A DNA stretch of 64,000 nucleotides from Pseudomonas lini (lineage in GTDB: Bacteria > Pseudomonadota > Gammaproteobacteria > Pseudomonadales > Pseudomonadaceae). The stretch lies in the NCBI RefSeq assembly GCF_001042905.1, contig NZ_JYLB01000005.1:496001-560000 (forward strand). The letters run 5' to 3'. A program made the translations under genes and the position numbers. The notes below the pieces were generated by a model that searched no databases, was not told the origin of the DNA, and saw only the letters and a list, made by a program, of their open reading frames with translations. Shown piece after piece: positions 42,601 to 50,916 of this stretch (its first letter is position 1; each line of letters begins with the position of its first letter).

Positions 42601-43704
42601 CGATTGTTGCTGGCTGATCTGGGCCATGGAAAAGAAGTGCGCCTGCTCAGCGTTACCCCTGATAGCGAGGCGGCCTGGTTGTTCGATGTTTCGAGTGGCG
42701 AAGTCTATCGTCAGGCGTTCATCGATCCGCAGCGACTGGAACCTGCATTCGGCCAAGGCTCGCGATTGCTACTGGCTGACGCGCTACCCGCCGCCGAGCG
42801 TGAATGGGCGCCTTGGCAATTTGCCGAGGTGACGGTTGAGGGCGGCGGACTGCGCGGTATGACACGTGAAGGTGTGGTGCTCGAGCTGCCTTATCAAGAA
42901 CCGGCGTTGATCACCGGCGTCACCCTTGAGTGGGTCATGACTCAGAAGGGGCGAGCGTACGAAGCCCTTAAACAACTGGCGGACAGCCAACCTCATGCCG
43001 CGCTGCTTTCGGTGGAGGAACCCGGGAGCTTGACGTGGTTCGTGGCCGATACCGAACGTTTTATTCGGGTGCCAAAGGCCGCGATTCCAGAGGCCTTCGA
43101 GCTGCTGGGAACGCAACGGCAAACCAGTGTATTGCTTCATGAAGACAAGGAGGGACTGCTGCTGACGTACCCGGGCATGGGGCATGCGGGACCACTCAGT
43201 TATGTCCAGCGTAATGCCGAGGTACTGGTCATTGAAGGTCAGATGAAGATCGGCGATGTACTGCCGCTGATGCCCGACGATGTCACGAGCCTGATCCTGC
43301 GCATGGGGCAAGGTGCGGTAAGTTACCGGTTGTCGAAGGCTGCCTGGCGGAGGCTCGAGTTGGTCATTCTCGACTGCCGGCACTCGCTGGGTAGTGTGGA
43401 AACGATTCCCGGCAAGTTGATCTGGGAGCTGGATACTCCTGAAAAGCTGTTGCTGAGTATCGTCCAGGAACACTTGGTGATCATTGACCCGGACAGCGGG
43501 CACAGTGTGATCTTTCGTGAAGTGTATGCGACGGATGTCAACTTGCGCGGCGAAGTCTTGCTCGGGTTCGAAGGGCATCGACCCTATGCCGTTTCGACAC
43601 TGGTGCAGAGGCTGGTCGCTTGGCAGAGCCTGCATGCCAGTGCAACGCTGGGTGAACTTCTCACCATAGCGCCTGCTGAGTTGGAAAGCAGTCTGGCGGG
43701 ATAG
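36622..43704 (+). CDS. Giant TcdA/TcdB-LifA-like toxin 1 (glycosyltransferase, C58-like triad, pore-like region)
   Basis: A 2360-residue protein. Residues 110-600: a clostridial-toxin-type (GT44) glycosyltransferase, with NLHFVW (Trp132), NLAAASDIVR (Asp299, Arg302), DVD at 315-317 and SW at 561-562; the spacing Asp299-Asp315 equals TcdB Asp270-Asp286. Residues 840-970: GGRCYPLAL (Cys851), SDNHAMLV (His938) and FYDPNFG (Asp957), a Cys-His-Asp triad as in YopT/C58 peptidases and LifA. Residues 1273-1323: a hydrophobic, Gly/Ala-rich stretch in a TcdA/TcdB-pore-like region. The last 1000 residues are beta-rich and unassigned, with repeated W/Y-D and DRFLYIR motifs. The start at 36622 has GGAAG eight bases before it; the ATG at 36607 lacks one. 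No signal peptide and no adjacent secretion genes. Presumed target: host proteins, unproved. Confidence 0.9.
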   Translation: MSESKFSVADGYVNFVDLFNRGDLEQALISYKGTDQYDAVLRYYFGCFGVLDSPQMLEPLGLLKQALGALEGSSRRRRAAESELPMSPGVAGTPDLADLYNRVEGFETRLHNGLEQLKLPATEVPKNLHFVWLGGGVGAIQRDYINIWKRVMAKDGYQLNVWYDSDGLLVHETNRIIVEAAKADVLSGDGLKVTTGHDLADRYEERATALKRQMYMHINKATELGQSADQARIDLLVRGYGQDEVTLRTLRDKNAQVMGSLNDEHIRLRDVHELQAFSRLSDFYNREMSLRGNLAAASDIVRVLVEQGEGGIYSDVDFLPPLAQNMAGIDISQLEFDARLGILQLLLDHNPQWMPGRQTLRSRYTDYSKRIPEAHREALEKFAKSAPSLEQVFVSFDERYVRPDSLRLAMIDNGESNALIISHPGSAALEAIIERFEIHRRVLLAVALEADKRKIKNYDGDGMYGLTEEVLRNEFDIVDEKAGREDFRASDLCRGIADYFSDGIRPNAQGSIFLTGPGAVRAGLLDFESKFLTPGGADAFRDAMRLHSGFNNATEEDRDHSWKENAENTEAWFEAEKKRWTDGELKARYTGHMAELLKHQSIEFEEGWPVIEGRHVLSTNLLQHLADELGEPFMRMMNRSHNGAVIFDKAVPLSFDDRQSILAQRTDARPPASLSDPQTQQLPIDELLSGLAKGTVEVVQLSPLQRLLLGALTGAQALDNRSFDAVRPQLENLANSFGELGTAGRYAAIEHMLYQHQAPAFLAGLASPADHPPVHSETALGLKKNALEQPLTLRQWGKHIARIQQVAKLEYRDQVVERVGVVLDGFEAGTIKLVPQDLLLQGVGDSVGGRCYPLALVMAAALSEGKAAANTLRERFYLGVIEPQGSDSAIFLQSLEALRDVQLNEVGNALARSDLNQVVDILEARTATSTLMLNSDNHAMLVAKTIEGERSTYHFYDPNFGVFEFEDPTLFRQALVQFFLEQKMARHYAAYGNESRPTFDLIELEGARVSGVALPGAIRVSELLQPGTLPGQSQRPVRQRLASARGQSLMSNDRLGSCLLALDSHWWGQQIEQVTTRLRQQNQLAPQLVPLFETLEITPDGTYRMSLIDPANPERVVRVITDDHRLLRIKSYLSERFAALANKSSVPGDPVDPTDVGSVHTLNAGFAIQALMNALKGREGPDRSLTLAVRLHAYVNYAQLVHGNVVDIAGLVGLARQALAEEKLIAHTVAPVVKAAVGPAVGEATGGLLQLANVGFDIYQLATAKNDVERAQFGTQLAFDSASLVLAVGAYAAGATIAGAFLGGAAVILAGLAVGVAALVQGFATIAEEAKQVGLFFDEIEKAHRQGYRFDSALAAWVPRSSLIVQTLDLAAGKLLLDSPKLYPLRDHFGVPTFDNDYERAINIRRELDLPSQIKFTPPTGQVIVLPCTPQTCYSYEYKALPFATLRHDSGFDTARRLEKKKADGGWLFLFSFYSFPSEYILYRLFPAYRPTVIDVLLDAVERSLVVPVLPPAWHGKVAYRIQGAGKQCALVLNPGVSLTLESPSVTTSRWVLEAAWASESDVVLDGSTGLQIGTVKVAFTGRGLHDVLIRISNNQLFQLDRGKRQMNLVEQDVPPGMDRRTLQEHLKTLAQEHHLVMPYTPVHNYLIPFERPDEPRYTTAWYDAKEDRFLYIRNDEVVGADEALLGTVAGGYAYYYEPQNFLIWQVDAVTGLLSHRYRLLPKYTGATIKSVEADAQGVIHVVQEIAHEDKANDVLIYVIHDGQLLLSSVTRDMDPALESVFSASNTLADWSQVLGSYYTFKPVDNDAFVTVDWQPAPFVSVCWKFEAKARDMAWVRHSDHLIIRPTPRLHRGRGWADSIKNMTDLTLLAPADGSDVFVIYDRLKQQLCRKQRTLVDGKGHWSHTWEQPAKLVNVVAVEGGYLALTSEGLFFNLTPQGYLTLGGLGESWFKDRMHWWSALEPLARQHVAEHFALVGLSNFNGDARLCAWYVGNRLLLADLGHGKEVRLLSVTPDSEAAWLFDVSSGEVYRQAFIDPQRLEPAFGQGSRLLLADALPAAEREWAPWQFAEVTVEGGGLRGMTREGVVLELPYQEPALITGVTLEWVMTQKGRAYEALKQLADSQPHAALLSVEEPGSLTWFVADTERFIRVPKAAIPEAFELLGTQRQTSVLLHEDKEGLLLTYPGMGHAGPLSYVQRNAEVLVIEGQMKIGDVLPLMPDDVTSLILRMGQGAVSYRLSKAAWRRLELVILDCRHSLGSVETIPGKLIWELDTPEKLLLSIVQEHLVIIDPDSGHSVIFREVYATDVNLRGEVLLGFEGHRPYAVSTLVQRLVAWQSLHASATLGELLTIAPAELESSLAG

Positions 43705-43795
43705 CCTTGAGCTGAGATTTGGAAGTTTTTCCAGGTTGACGGTTCTTGAGTATGCAAATCCTGATGTGAGTTTTTAAAAAGATATCAGCCGATTT

Positions 43796-43812
43796 AAAAG
43801 GATATTAAGTTG
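43796..43812 (+). promoter_or_regulatory. Strong Shine-Dalgarno site before a TTG start (toxin 2)
   Basis: AAAAGGAT at 43796-43803 lies seven bases before TTG at 43810. The first ATG in frame (43834) has no comparable site. This decides the start and implies reduced initiation from a non-ATG codon. The 105-base gap between the toxins is AT-rich, and I saw no convincing terminator or sigma-70 promoter in it. Confidence 0.7.
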
Positions 43813-46800
43813 AGCAGTGAGAAAGAAATACGGATGGGGCGCGACTGGGCGAAGGCGCTTGAGTGGGTTGAGTTAGAGGCCGTAATAAAACGTTTCCTCA
43901 ATGTAGAGTCTCAGGGCAATGCCTTGCGTTACTACGAAGGTGCTGTCCAGGCCTCCAGCCTTGCCGAACAACTGACAGCGGTCAGTTTGCTCAAGGAAAC
44001 TATCGGCTCCATTCCGAAAGCCTCGAATAGCGCAGTGCAGCAAGTTCAAGGCAAACTGGCCGAATACCATCTTCGCTTGTCCACTACTGTGGGAATGCTA
44101 AGTTCTGCCAGACCCGTTCCCAAGAAATTGCATTTTGTCTGGGTGGGTGGAGGTATTGGTGCTATCCAGGGCGATTACATCAACGTCTGGAAACAGATGG
44201 TGGGGCCTGATGGGTATAGCCTCAATCTCTGGTACGACAGCGACGGACTGTTAGCCCATGAAACCAATCGAGTCATTGTTGAGTCGGCCAAGGCCTCGGG
44301 CGCCATGTCCGCACCTCAAGATATGGCAGATACACCCAATACATTGGCCAATCGTTATATCGAACGAGCACGCGCACTTCGTCAACAGATGTTTGAACAT
44401 ATCCAGCGGGTCCTCGGTGAAGGCGGAAGTGCCGATCAGGCACGAATTGATCTGTTGGTGAGTGCCTATGGCCAGGATGAAAGTACGCTCAAGGCACTCA
44501 AGGCACGGAACCTGCAATCGCTGGAGGCTGTAGGGCACAAGGGGATTTTGCTGCGCGACATTCGCACGCAGCTATCCGATCAACCGTTGTTCGATATTTA
44601 TGAGCGCGAAATATCCTTTCGCACCAATTTGGCGGCGGCATCGGATATCACACGTCTGCAGGCTCTGAAGATTGAAGGCGGCACCTACCTTGATGCCGAT
44701 CTGCTGCCATCCCTGCATGAAAAAATCGGTGGGGTGGATCTCACCGGTTTTGATGCCGAAGCGCGAATAGGTGTGATGCAGTTATTGCTTGATCACAATC
44801 CGCAACTGCTGCCGAATCGGGGCTCGCAGTATGCTGACAAGCGCCGCTTTGTCCCGGCGGACAACAACGATGCAATAACCGGGTTTGCAAAAAACGTATC
44901 GTCATTGGGGGACATTTTTGCGCCGTTCAATGATGTGCTGGTCTCTGCGGACGGGGTGCGTGCCGGCAACAAGAACAGTCCTCACCAGTTTACAAACCAC
45001 ACACCCTTCAATGGTCTTTCCAACGCATTGTTGAGCGCTCATGCAGGGTCTGCGGCACTTGCCGCGATCATGAATAAAATCCGCAATAACTATGCCTTCA
45101 GAGACCGGGTGGTAGAGCAGTCTAAAAAAGGCCACATCTCGCTTGAGGATCGCAATGCGTTCCCCGAACTGATTATCCGTGAGATGGAGAAGCTGTACGG
45201 CCCGATATCAGATTGGGGCGACGCTTTGCGCGCTCACGACCAGTTCTCGCAGGCTGTTATGAACTACGACGCCGATGGCATCAAATTCGGTGCCCAATCG
45301 GCCATCGTCATGAGCGGGCCATCAGCGGTATCGAATGGATTGAGCGATTTCGTCAATGAGCAGCTGATGGCCAGTGCCCGTCAGCCAATCAGTGACCGGG
45401 TCGATCTTTTTGACGGCTTCAATCTGGCGACCGAAGAGGAGACCCACCATAGCTGGAAGGACAACGCCAAGACAGAACCGGATTGGTTTGAACTGGAAAC
45501 GAAGAGAATTAAGGAAGGCTTCTACAACAACCATTACAAGGGCAACGTAAATGAGCTGCTCAACAGCCGGACGTTGACGTTTAAGCAGGGCTGGCCGGTG
45601 ATCGAAGGCAAACCCGTGTTGCTGACATCGGTGCTGCAACAGCTGCTTGATGATCTGGGCGAACCCTTCAGGCGCGCGATGAATGACAAGTTGAGCGGCG
45701 ACATCACGTTCAACGATCGCATTGCCCTCGACTTTGAGACACGACAGAAAATCCTGGCGCAACCGGCCAGCGAGCTTCCTATATCGATAGGCGCCGAGTC
45801 GCTTGGCAGTATGAACGAGGCGTTGGCGCGTATCGCTGGCGGCAAGTTGCCTGCGGAGCAGTTGAGCCCGCTGCACCGTGTCGTATTTGGCGGCCTGTTC
45901 GGTGCACCCACTCTGGATCAGGAGGGGTTCGCACCTGCCTGGAAGGAGACGGTCGCCCTCGCCGAAAGCACTCAGGATCGCGGGTTATTCGCACGTTACG
46001 ACTTGATCGAGCAGACCCTGTTCAACCGGCGTCCGGCGATGTTCGAAGCCGGCCACAATGCCTCATCCCTGTCCGGGCAGGTTTCAGAAAACTCGCGGGT
46101 ACTGAAGGCCCAGGCCCTTGCCGAACCATTGAGCGTGCGGCAGTGGGGGGAGCACGTCCACAGAATCGAAACGGCCACCAGAAACGAATACCGGGCGTCG
46201 ATTCTGCGCCGAGGGCATTCAGTCCGTGAACGGTTTTTCCAGGCCGGGGCCGACTCTGTCAAACAGGCGCCACAGGAGCTGCTGGTACGCGGCAGTGGAG
46301 ATCCGGGTCGGCGTTGTTATCCGCTGGCGCTGGTCATGGCCGCAGCGCTTGAAAGTGGCCACACGACAGAGCGGGCCTTGATCGGCAAACTGGCGATTGC
46401 CAACCTCACGCCTGATGCCGCTGAAACCCATGCGCTGCTTCATGTTCTGGATGAGTTGCGCGGCCTTCCCATGTCGCAGTTCGGCGAAAAAACGGCGGCT
46501 GTGAATCTGGGCGTGGCCATGCAGGCACTGGAAGCGAAAAGCTCCACCGGTAGCTTGATGCTCAACACTGACAATCACTCGATGCTGGTGAGCAAGGTCG
46601 TGGAGCACGGAGAGACATCCTATCGATTTTATGACCCCAATTTCGGCCTGTTTGCTTTCATGCGGGCAGAGGATCTGCAGCAAGGCATCAACAACTTTTT
46701 GCAGGATGACGTGATTGCCAGGCTCTATGGCCTCGGCGAGATGTCGAATGCGTCTTTCGATGTGATAGATCTCAACGGTTCGAGCATTGCCGAAAAGCCT

Positions 46801-49800
46801 TTGCCTTCGCGAGTGACTGTCGGCGATTTGCTGAGTCGCGAGCAGATGGTCGGTGGACGGTCAGTTGAGCCTTGGCAGCATCACGCGGCATTACGTGTCC
46901 GTTCATTGTCGGAAAATGCCCGGCTGGGTGATGGCCTGGCGCGGCTGGACGCCCAGGGTTGGGCGCGGCAGATCGAAAGCGCCACCACTCGCTTGCAGGC
47001 AGAGCATCAGTTGAGTCGTGACTTTGTGCCGGTCTTCGAGTCATTGAAGACCAGTGCGACAGGCCAGCGTGAAATTACCCTGGTCAATGCCAGGGACGCC
47101 GGTCAGACCCGCAGAGTCGTGACCGATGACCTGCATCTGGACACGATCAAATCTCACCTGACAGACATTTACCAGGCGCTGTCGGTCAAGGCGCCCCGCC
47201 CCGGTGTGGTTGATCCGACCGATGCGGGTGCCGTTCATACGCTCAATGCCGGATTCGCCATTCAGGCCTTGTTGTTCGCTCTGAAGGATCGGGAGTCCTC
47301 CAGAAACGGGACGACGGCATTAACGTCTGCGGTGCGCCTGCATGGCTACCTGTCTTATGCACAACTGACCCACGGCATCGTGGTGGATGTTGTGGAGCTG
47401 ATCAATCTGGTGCGTATCGCGTTCACTAACAGCCTATTGGTCGCCAAAACCACCTCGTCGGTGGTGATCAATGCCTTGGGGCACGTGGCCAATGAAGGGG
47501 TAGGCAATATTCTTCAATTGGCTGCGGTCGGATTCGATATTTATCTGCTGGCCAATGCCGAGAATGAAGCTCAGATTGCCCAGTTCGCTACCCAACTGGC
47601 GTTCGATTCCGCAGGCCTGGTGGCAGGGCTGGGCGGGCTTGGCGCATCCCTGGTCGGAGCCGGCACCGCGGCTGCGTTTCTGGGTGGGGCGAGTGTCATT
47701 CTGGGGGGGCTGGCGGTCGGCATCGGTGCGTTGGTCGAAGGTTTCAGCGGAATACTGGAGCGGGCCCGACAGGTCGGCAAGTATTTGAATCTGATTGATC
47801 AGGGTTATCGCAGCGGCGGGTTTTCGCGGATCGACGATGCGCTGTGTATCAGCCCCTATGTCGTCGTCACACACTTGGACCTCGGTGCACGGCTACTGCG
47901 TTACGGCGGCGTCCTGGATATATACGCGGCCATTCCCCATGAGTTGCATCCGCCGAAGGGCAATCCGGATCGGTTATTGTCGATCAGCATCCGTGAGTCG
48001 CTCGGCTATGCATACGAAAGCACGCTTCCCGATGCCGCAGACTTTGATGTTGTCGTGCTCCCGTGCATGCCGCATTGCTACTTCGGATTCGACTATAAGG
48101 CACTGCCAGGCTCGACCTCCCGCAGGGAGCATTTTGAAACGGCGCTGAAACTCGAGTACGACAGTGCAGGGGAGCGCCAGTTCTGGTTCAGTTTCTACAG
48201 GTTCCCGAGCGAATACGTGCTGCATCAACTGATACCCAATTACGCGGAGACGTTGATCAACGTAGTACTGGATCGCAGGAACCGCTTTCTCCACGTGCCG
48301 AAATTGCCAAGAGAGCTGCACAATTACCTGTCCTACGAAATTCTGGGGAGGGGTGGGCAATGCACGATGGTGCTGGCCGAGGGTGTCCGGGCGATCACGC
48401 TTATAAAGACCACGGATGCGCCGTCAATGGCCTGGGCATTGAGTGCAACCTGGCTGGCTGAGAGCGACGTGAAAATTGAAGGGGCTCGTGTGCAGTTGGG
48501 CGCGATCCAGGTCCATGTCCCTGACCAGTCGCCTTTGCTTTTGCAACTGGACAAGCAGTCGTATCAAGTGGACTGGGAGCAGGGAAGCTTGCTCATCTCC
48601 GAGATCGCGATCGGCTCGGGCGGTAATGCTTCCGCTGCACAGGCGTCTATCCGCGAGCTCGCGCGTTCCATGCGTCTGGCCGGTCGCTACACGACTGTGC
48701 GGGATTTTCCTGTTCCCTACAGCGATCCCCTCAAACCGGTTTACACCACGGCCCAATACGACCGCAACGAAGACCGTTTCCTGTTTGTCCGTGGCCTGGA
48801 TCCGGCCTATCAGAAAGTCGCTTGCCTGGGCGCCATTGTCGACAAGTACGCGTACTACTATGTCCCCGATGATGTTCTGATCTGGCGGACGGATGTGACC
48901 ACCGGGCAGGTCAACCGGATTTACCGGTTGATGGATCCAGTGCCGGGCTCAAGGATTTCGGCCTTCCAGGAACTGGAGGGAGGGCTGATGCGGATCGTTC
49001 AGAAAGTCGTGCTGCGTAACGGTCGTGACATGAAGATGACTTACCTGCTCGGCGCAAATGACCTCTCGCTGTTTTCTGTCATAGGCGCTCTGACCGAGGG
49101 CCAGAAGGCATTGCTGCAACGCAGGAACACGGTCTCCCTTGCGTATTTCTTTTGGGATTACGAATTGATGGTGCGCAATTCGAAGCTCGCGCCTTTCGAT
49201 GCCGTGAGTGTCGTGGATTATCAATGCGCTCCCCTGACCTCAATCACCTATTGGCACGAGGATTCTCGCAACCCCATCAGCCTCTGGTTGCGACGGGATG
49301 ACGGGCTCGTGATTCGGCCAAACCTGGAGGCGGACTCTGGCAGTCTGATTTTGCTGAACACCCAGGACGCCGACGGCGATACGTTCCTGTTCTATGATCA
49401 GCGCCATCGCAGTCTCTACCGACAGCGAGTGACGGCGCAGAATGACGAGCCGTCCGCGTCTGCTACAAAGATTCTGCCTCACGAGGTGGTCGAGGTGTTT
49501 TACCAGGAGCAGCGCCACATTGCGCTCACTCAGGACGGCATGCTGTTTCAACTGAGCAGGACTGATGAATCGCAGCTTGTCGCGCTGAGCGGGGACTGGC
49601 TGGCACAGGCCGCAGCGGCTGCAGGTGATGGTTTCGAATGGCACGCGAGCGTTCTGGCACTTGCCGAAGCGTTGGCCGCCGACGGTTTTGAAGTGTCGGG
49701 TGTGCAGAATGTCCCGGGCAATGCGTTCCTGCGTGTCTGGTGCCTGGGGCGGCGCATGCTGATTGCCGACATGAGGCCGAATCAATCCGTACAGCTATTG

Positions 49801-50847
49801 GCGCAGACCCCGGACAAAAAGGCTGCATGGTTATGGGATTCGGCCTCGGGGCAGGTCTATCGTCAGCCCTTCATGGAGCCCGAAGCATTTGCGGCGGCCT
49901 TTGCCAACGGCACGCGCCTGTTGCATCGAGATCGGCTGCCGGCAATGCAGCGGGTAGCTGCGCAATGGTCTTTCACCCGGATCGCACCCGAAGGCGCGGG
50001 ATTGCGTGGCCTGACCCGAGAGCATGTATGGATCGAGCTGTTTGAAGGTGAAGCACCTCGTATCGTCGGTGTCGAAAGCGATTTCTTCTTTGGTCTTGGC
50101 ACCCGGCAGGCGCGGGAAAACAAGCTGCTCCAGTTGATTGCCGGCCGCTCCCACGCACCTGTTTTAACGGCGGGCAGATTCGATGATCTCTTTGCCTGGT
50201 ATGACACAAGTGCCAGGCGCCTGTACTACTCGACCGTACAAACCAACGGGCATTGGCCTGCTTATCTGGGTGTGCGCAATGGCGAAATTGCGCTGCTGTA
50301 CAACACCATCACCCATGAGGTGTTCAGTAACAGAAACGGTGCATGGCTGGTGCCGGACCATGATGTCTGGATGTATGCAGACACGGTGAGTCGAACGGCC
50401 CAGGTAATGACGATCCAGACCCGGGACAATATCGAGGACTTGCTGATGCTGATTCCGGACGGTGTCACCACACTGGTGTTGGGTCTCAATGGCGGGATGA
50501 CATGCCTGATCTCAGAAGCCGCCTGGTTACGGCTCGACTGCCTGATCATCGACTTTCATCAGCCAGCACCCCGAAAGCGCCAATTGATCGTGCAACTGCC
50601 GCCTATGGATCACTGGCGGATCACGCTGGCCGAGGGGCATTTGTTGCTGACCGATCCAGATGACGGGCGTAGCCTGGTTTTTCGAAGTGTCGAGTCCGCC
50701 GGAGCGGAATCGCGGGACACGTTTGAACTGCTGATCAATGTTTCCGGCGATCCGCTGTTCGTCACCCTTGAGGATCTGATGCAGGACCTGGAGGAGGGTG
50801 TCAGTCTTGAGCTGGTGAAACTGCTGGCGAAGGCCGTCGAGGCGTAG
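43810..50847 (+). CDS. Giant TcdA/TcdB-LifA-like toxin 2 (paralog of toxin 1)
   Basis: A 2345-residue paralog of the preceding gene, same domain order. Glycosyltransferase: KLHFVW (Trp111), NLAAASDITR (Asp279, Arg282), DAD at 295-297, and HSWKDNA further on. Cysteine-peptidase-like triad: RRCYPLAL (Cys836), TDNHSMLV (His923), FYDPNFG (Asp942). The distances (87 and 19 residues) are identical to toxin 1. Pore-like hydrophobic block 1259-1312. The C-terminal half again has DRFLFVRG-like and AWLWDSASGQVYRQPF-like blocks, but differs more from toxin 1 than the N-terminal half does. Translation from TTG is supported by the Shine-Dalgarno site. It ends at a clear terminator, so the pair is probably one transcription unit. 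Catalytic activity is inferred from motifs only. Confidence 0.9.
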   Translation: MSSEKEIRMGRDWAKALEWVELEAVIKRFLNVESQGNALRYYEGAVQASSLAEQLTAVSLLKETIGSIPKASNSAVQQVQGKLAEYHLRLSTTVGMLSSARPVPKKLHFVWVGGGIGAIQGDYINVWKQMVGPDGYSLNLWYDSDGLLAHETNRVIVESAKASGAMSAPQDMADTPNTLANRYIERARALRQQMFEHIQRVLGEGGSADQARIDLLVSAYGQDESTLKALKARNLQSLEAVGHKGILLRDIRTQLSDQPLFDIYEREISFRTNLAAASDITRLQALKIEGGTYLDADLLPSLHEKIGGVDLTGFDAEARIGVMQLLLDHNPQLLPNRGSQYADKRRFVPADNNDAITGFAKNVSSLGDIFAPFNDVLVSADGVRAGNKNSPHQFTNHTPFNGLSNALLSAHAGSAALAAIMNKIRNNYAFRDRVVEQSKKGHISLEDRNAFPELIIREMEKLYGPISDWGDALRAHDQFSQAVMNYDADGIKFGAQSAIVMSGPSAVSNGLSDFVNEQLMASARQPISDRVDLFDGFNLATEEETHHSWKDNAKTEPDWFELETKRIKEGFYNNHYKGNVNELLNSRTLTFKQGWPVIEGKPVLLTSVLQQLLDDLGEPFRRAMNDKLSGDITFNDRIALDFETRQKILAQPASELPISIGAESLGSMNEALARIAGGKLPAEQLSPLHRVVFGGLFGAPTLDQEGFAPAWKETVALAESTQDRGLFARYDLIEQTLFNRRPAMFEAGHNASSLSGQVSENSRVLKAQALAEPLSVRQWGEHVHRIETATRNEYRASILRRGHSVRERFFQAGADSVKQAPQELLVRGSGDPGRRCYPLALVMAAALESGHTTERALIGKLAIANLTPDAAETHALLHVLDELRGLPMSQFGEKTAAVNLGVAMQALEAKSSTGSLMLNTDNHSMLVSKVVEHGETSYRFYDPNFGLFAFMRAEDLQQGINNFLQDDVIARLYGLGEMSNASFDVIDLNGSSIAEKPLPSRVTVGDLLSREQMVGGRSVEPWQHHAALRVRSLSENARLGDGLARLDAQGWARQIESATTRLQAEHQLSRDFVPVFESLKTSATGQREITLVNARDAGQTRRVVTDDLHLDTIKSHLTDIYQALSVKAPRPGVVDPTDAGAVHTLNAGFAIQALLFALKDRESSRNGTTALTSAVRLHGYLSYAQLTHGIVVDVVELINLVRIAFTNSLLVAKTTSSVVINALGHVANEGVGNILQLAAVGFDIYLLANAENEAQIAQFATQLAFDSAGLVAGLGGLGASLVGAGTAAAFLGGASVILGGLAVGIGALVEGFSGILERARQVGKYLNLIDQGYRSGGFSRIDDALCISPYVVVTHLDLGARLLRYGGVLDIYAAIPHELHPPKGNPDRLLSISIRESLGYAYESTLPDAADFDVVVLPCMPHCYFGFDYKALPGSTSRREHFETALKLEYDSAGERQFWFSFYRFPSEYVLHQLIPNYAETLINVVLDRRNRFLHVPKLPRELHNYLSYEILGRGGQCTMVLAEGVRAITLIKTTDAPSMAWALSATWLAESDVKIEGARVQLGAIQVHVPDQSPLLLQLDKQSYQVDWEQGSLLISEIAIGSGGNASAAQASIRELARSMRLAGRYTTVRDFPVPYSDPLKPVYTTAQYDRNEDRFLFVRGLDPAYQKVACLGAIVDKYAYYYVPDDVLIWRTDVTTGQVNRIYRLMDPVPGSRISAFQELEGGLMRIVQKVVLRNGRDMKMTYLLGANDLSLFSVIGALTEGQKALLQRRNTVSLAYFFWDYELMVRNSKLAPFDAVSVVDYQCAPLTSITYWHEDSRNPISLWLRRDDGLVIRPNLEADSGSLILLNTQDADGDTFLFYDQRHRSLYRQRVTAQNDEPSASATKILPHEVVEVFYQEQRHIALTQDGMLFQLSRTDESQLVALSGDWLAQAAAAAGDGFEWHASVLALAEALAADGFEVSGVQNVPGNAFLRVWCLGRRMLIADMRPNQSVQLLAQTPDKKAAWLWDSASGQVYRQPFMEPEAFAAAFANGTRLLHRDRLPAMQRVAAQWSFTRIAPEGAGLRGLTREHVWIELFEGEAPRIVGVESDFFFGLGTRQARENKLLQLIAGRSHAPVLTAGRFDDLFAWYDTSARRLYYSTVQTNGHWPAYLGVRNGEIALLYNTITHEVFSNRNGAWLVPDHDVWMYADTVSRTAQVMTIQTRDNIEDLLMLIPDGVTTLVLGLNGGMTCLISEAAWLRLDCLIIDFHQPAPRKRQLIVQLPPMDHWRITLAEGHLLLTDPDDGRSLVFRSVESAGAESRDTFELLINVSGDPLFVTLEDLMQDLEEGVSLELVKLLAKAVEA

Positions 50848-50884
50848 ACCCGGAAGCGGGCAATCTGTCTCTGGGGGTTACGCG

Positions 50885-50916
50885 AGGCTGCGGGGTTGAT
50901 TCCACGCAGCCTTTTT
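50885..50916 (+). terminator. Rho-independent terminator after toxin 2
   Basis: Stem aggctgcg (50885-50892) and cgcagcct (50905-50912) with a 12-base loop, followed by five T residues. Located 37 bases after the toxin stop. Confidence 0.85.

Noticed and set aside
36622..43704. C80 (inositol hexakisphosphate-activated) autoprotease, as in TcdA/TcdB
   Set aside because: The conserved residues occur in the order Cys, His, Asp, not Asp, His, Cys, and the local motifs resemble C58 peptidases instead.
43705..43809. Sigma-70 promoter between the two toxin genes (TTGACG at 43736)
   Set aside because: No acceptable -10 hexamer at 16-18 bases; the pair is better explained as one transcript.
41460..50847. 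RTX nonapeptide repeats or CROP repeats at the toxin C-termini
   Set aside because: No GGxGxDxxx runs and no YYF-type short repeats; the C-terminal blocks are longer and different.
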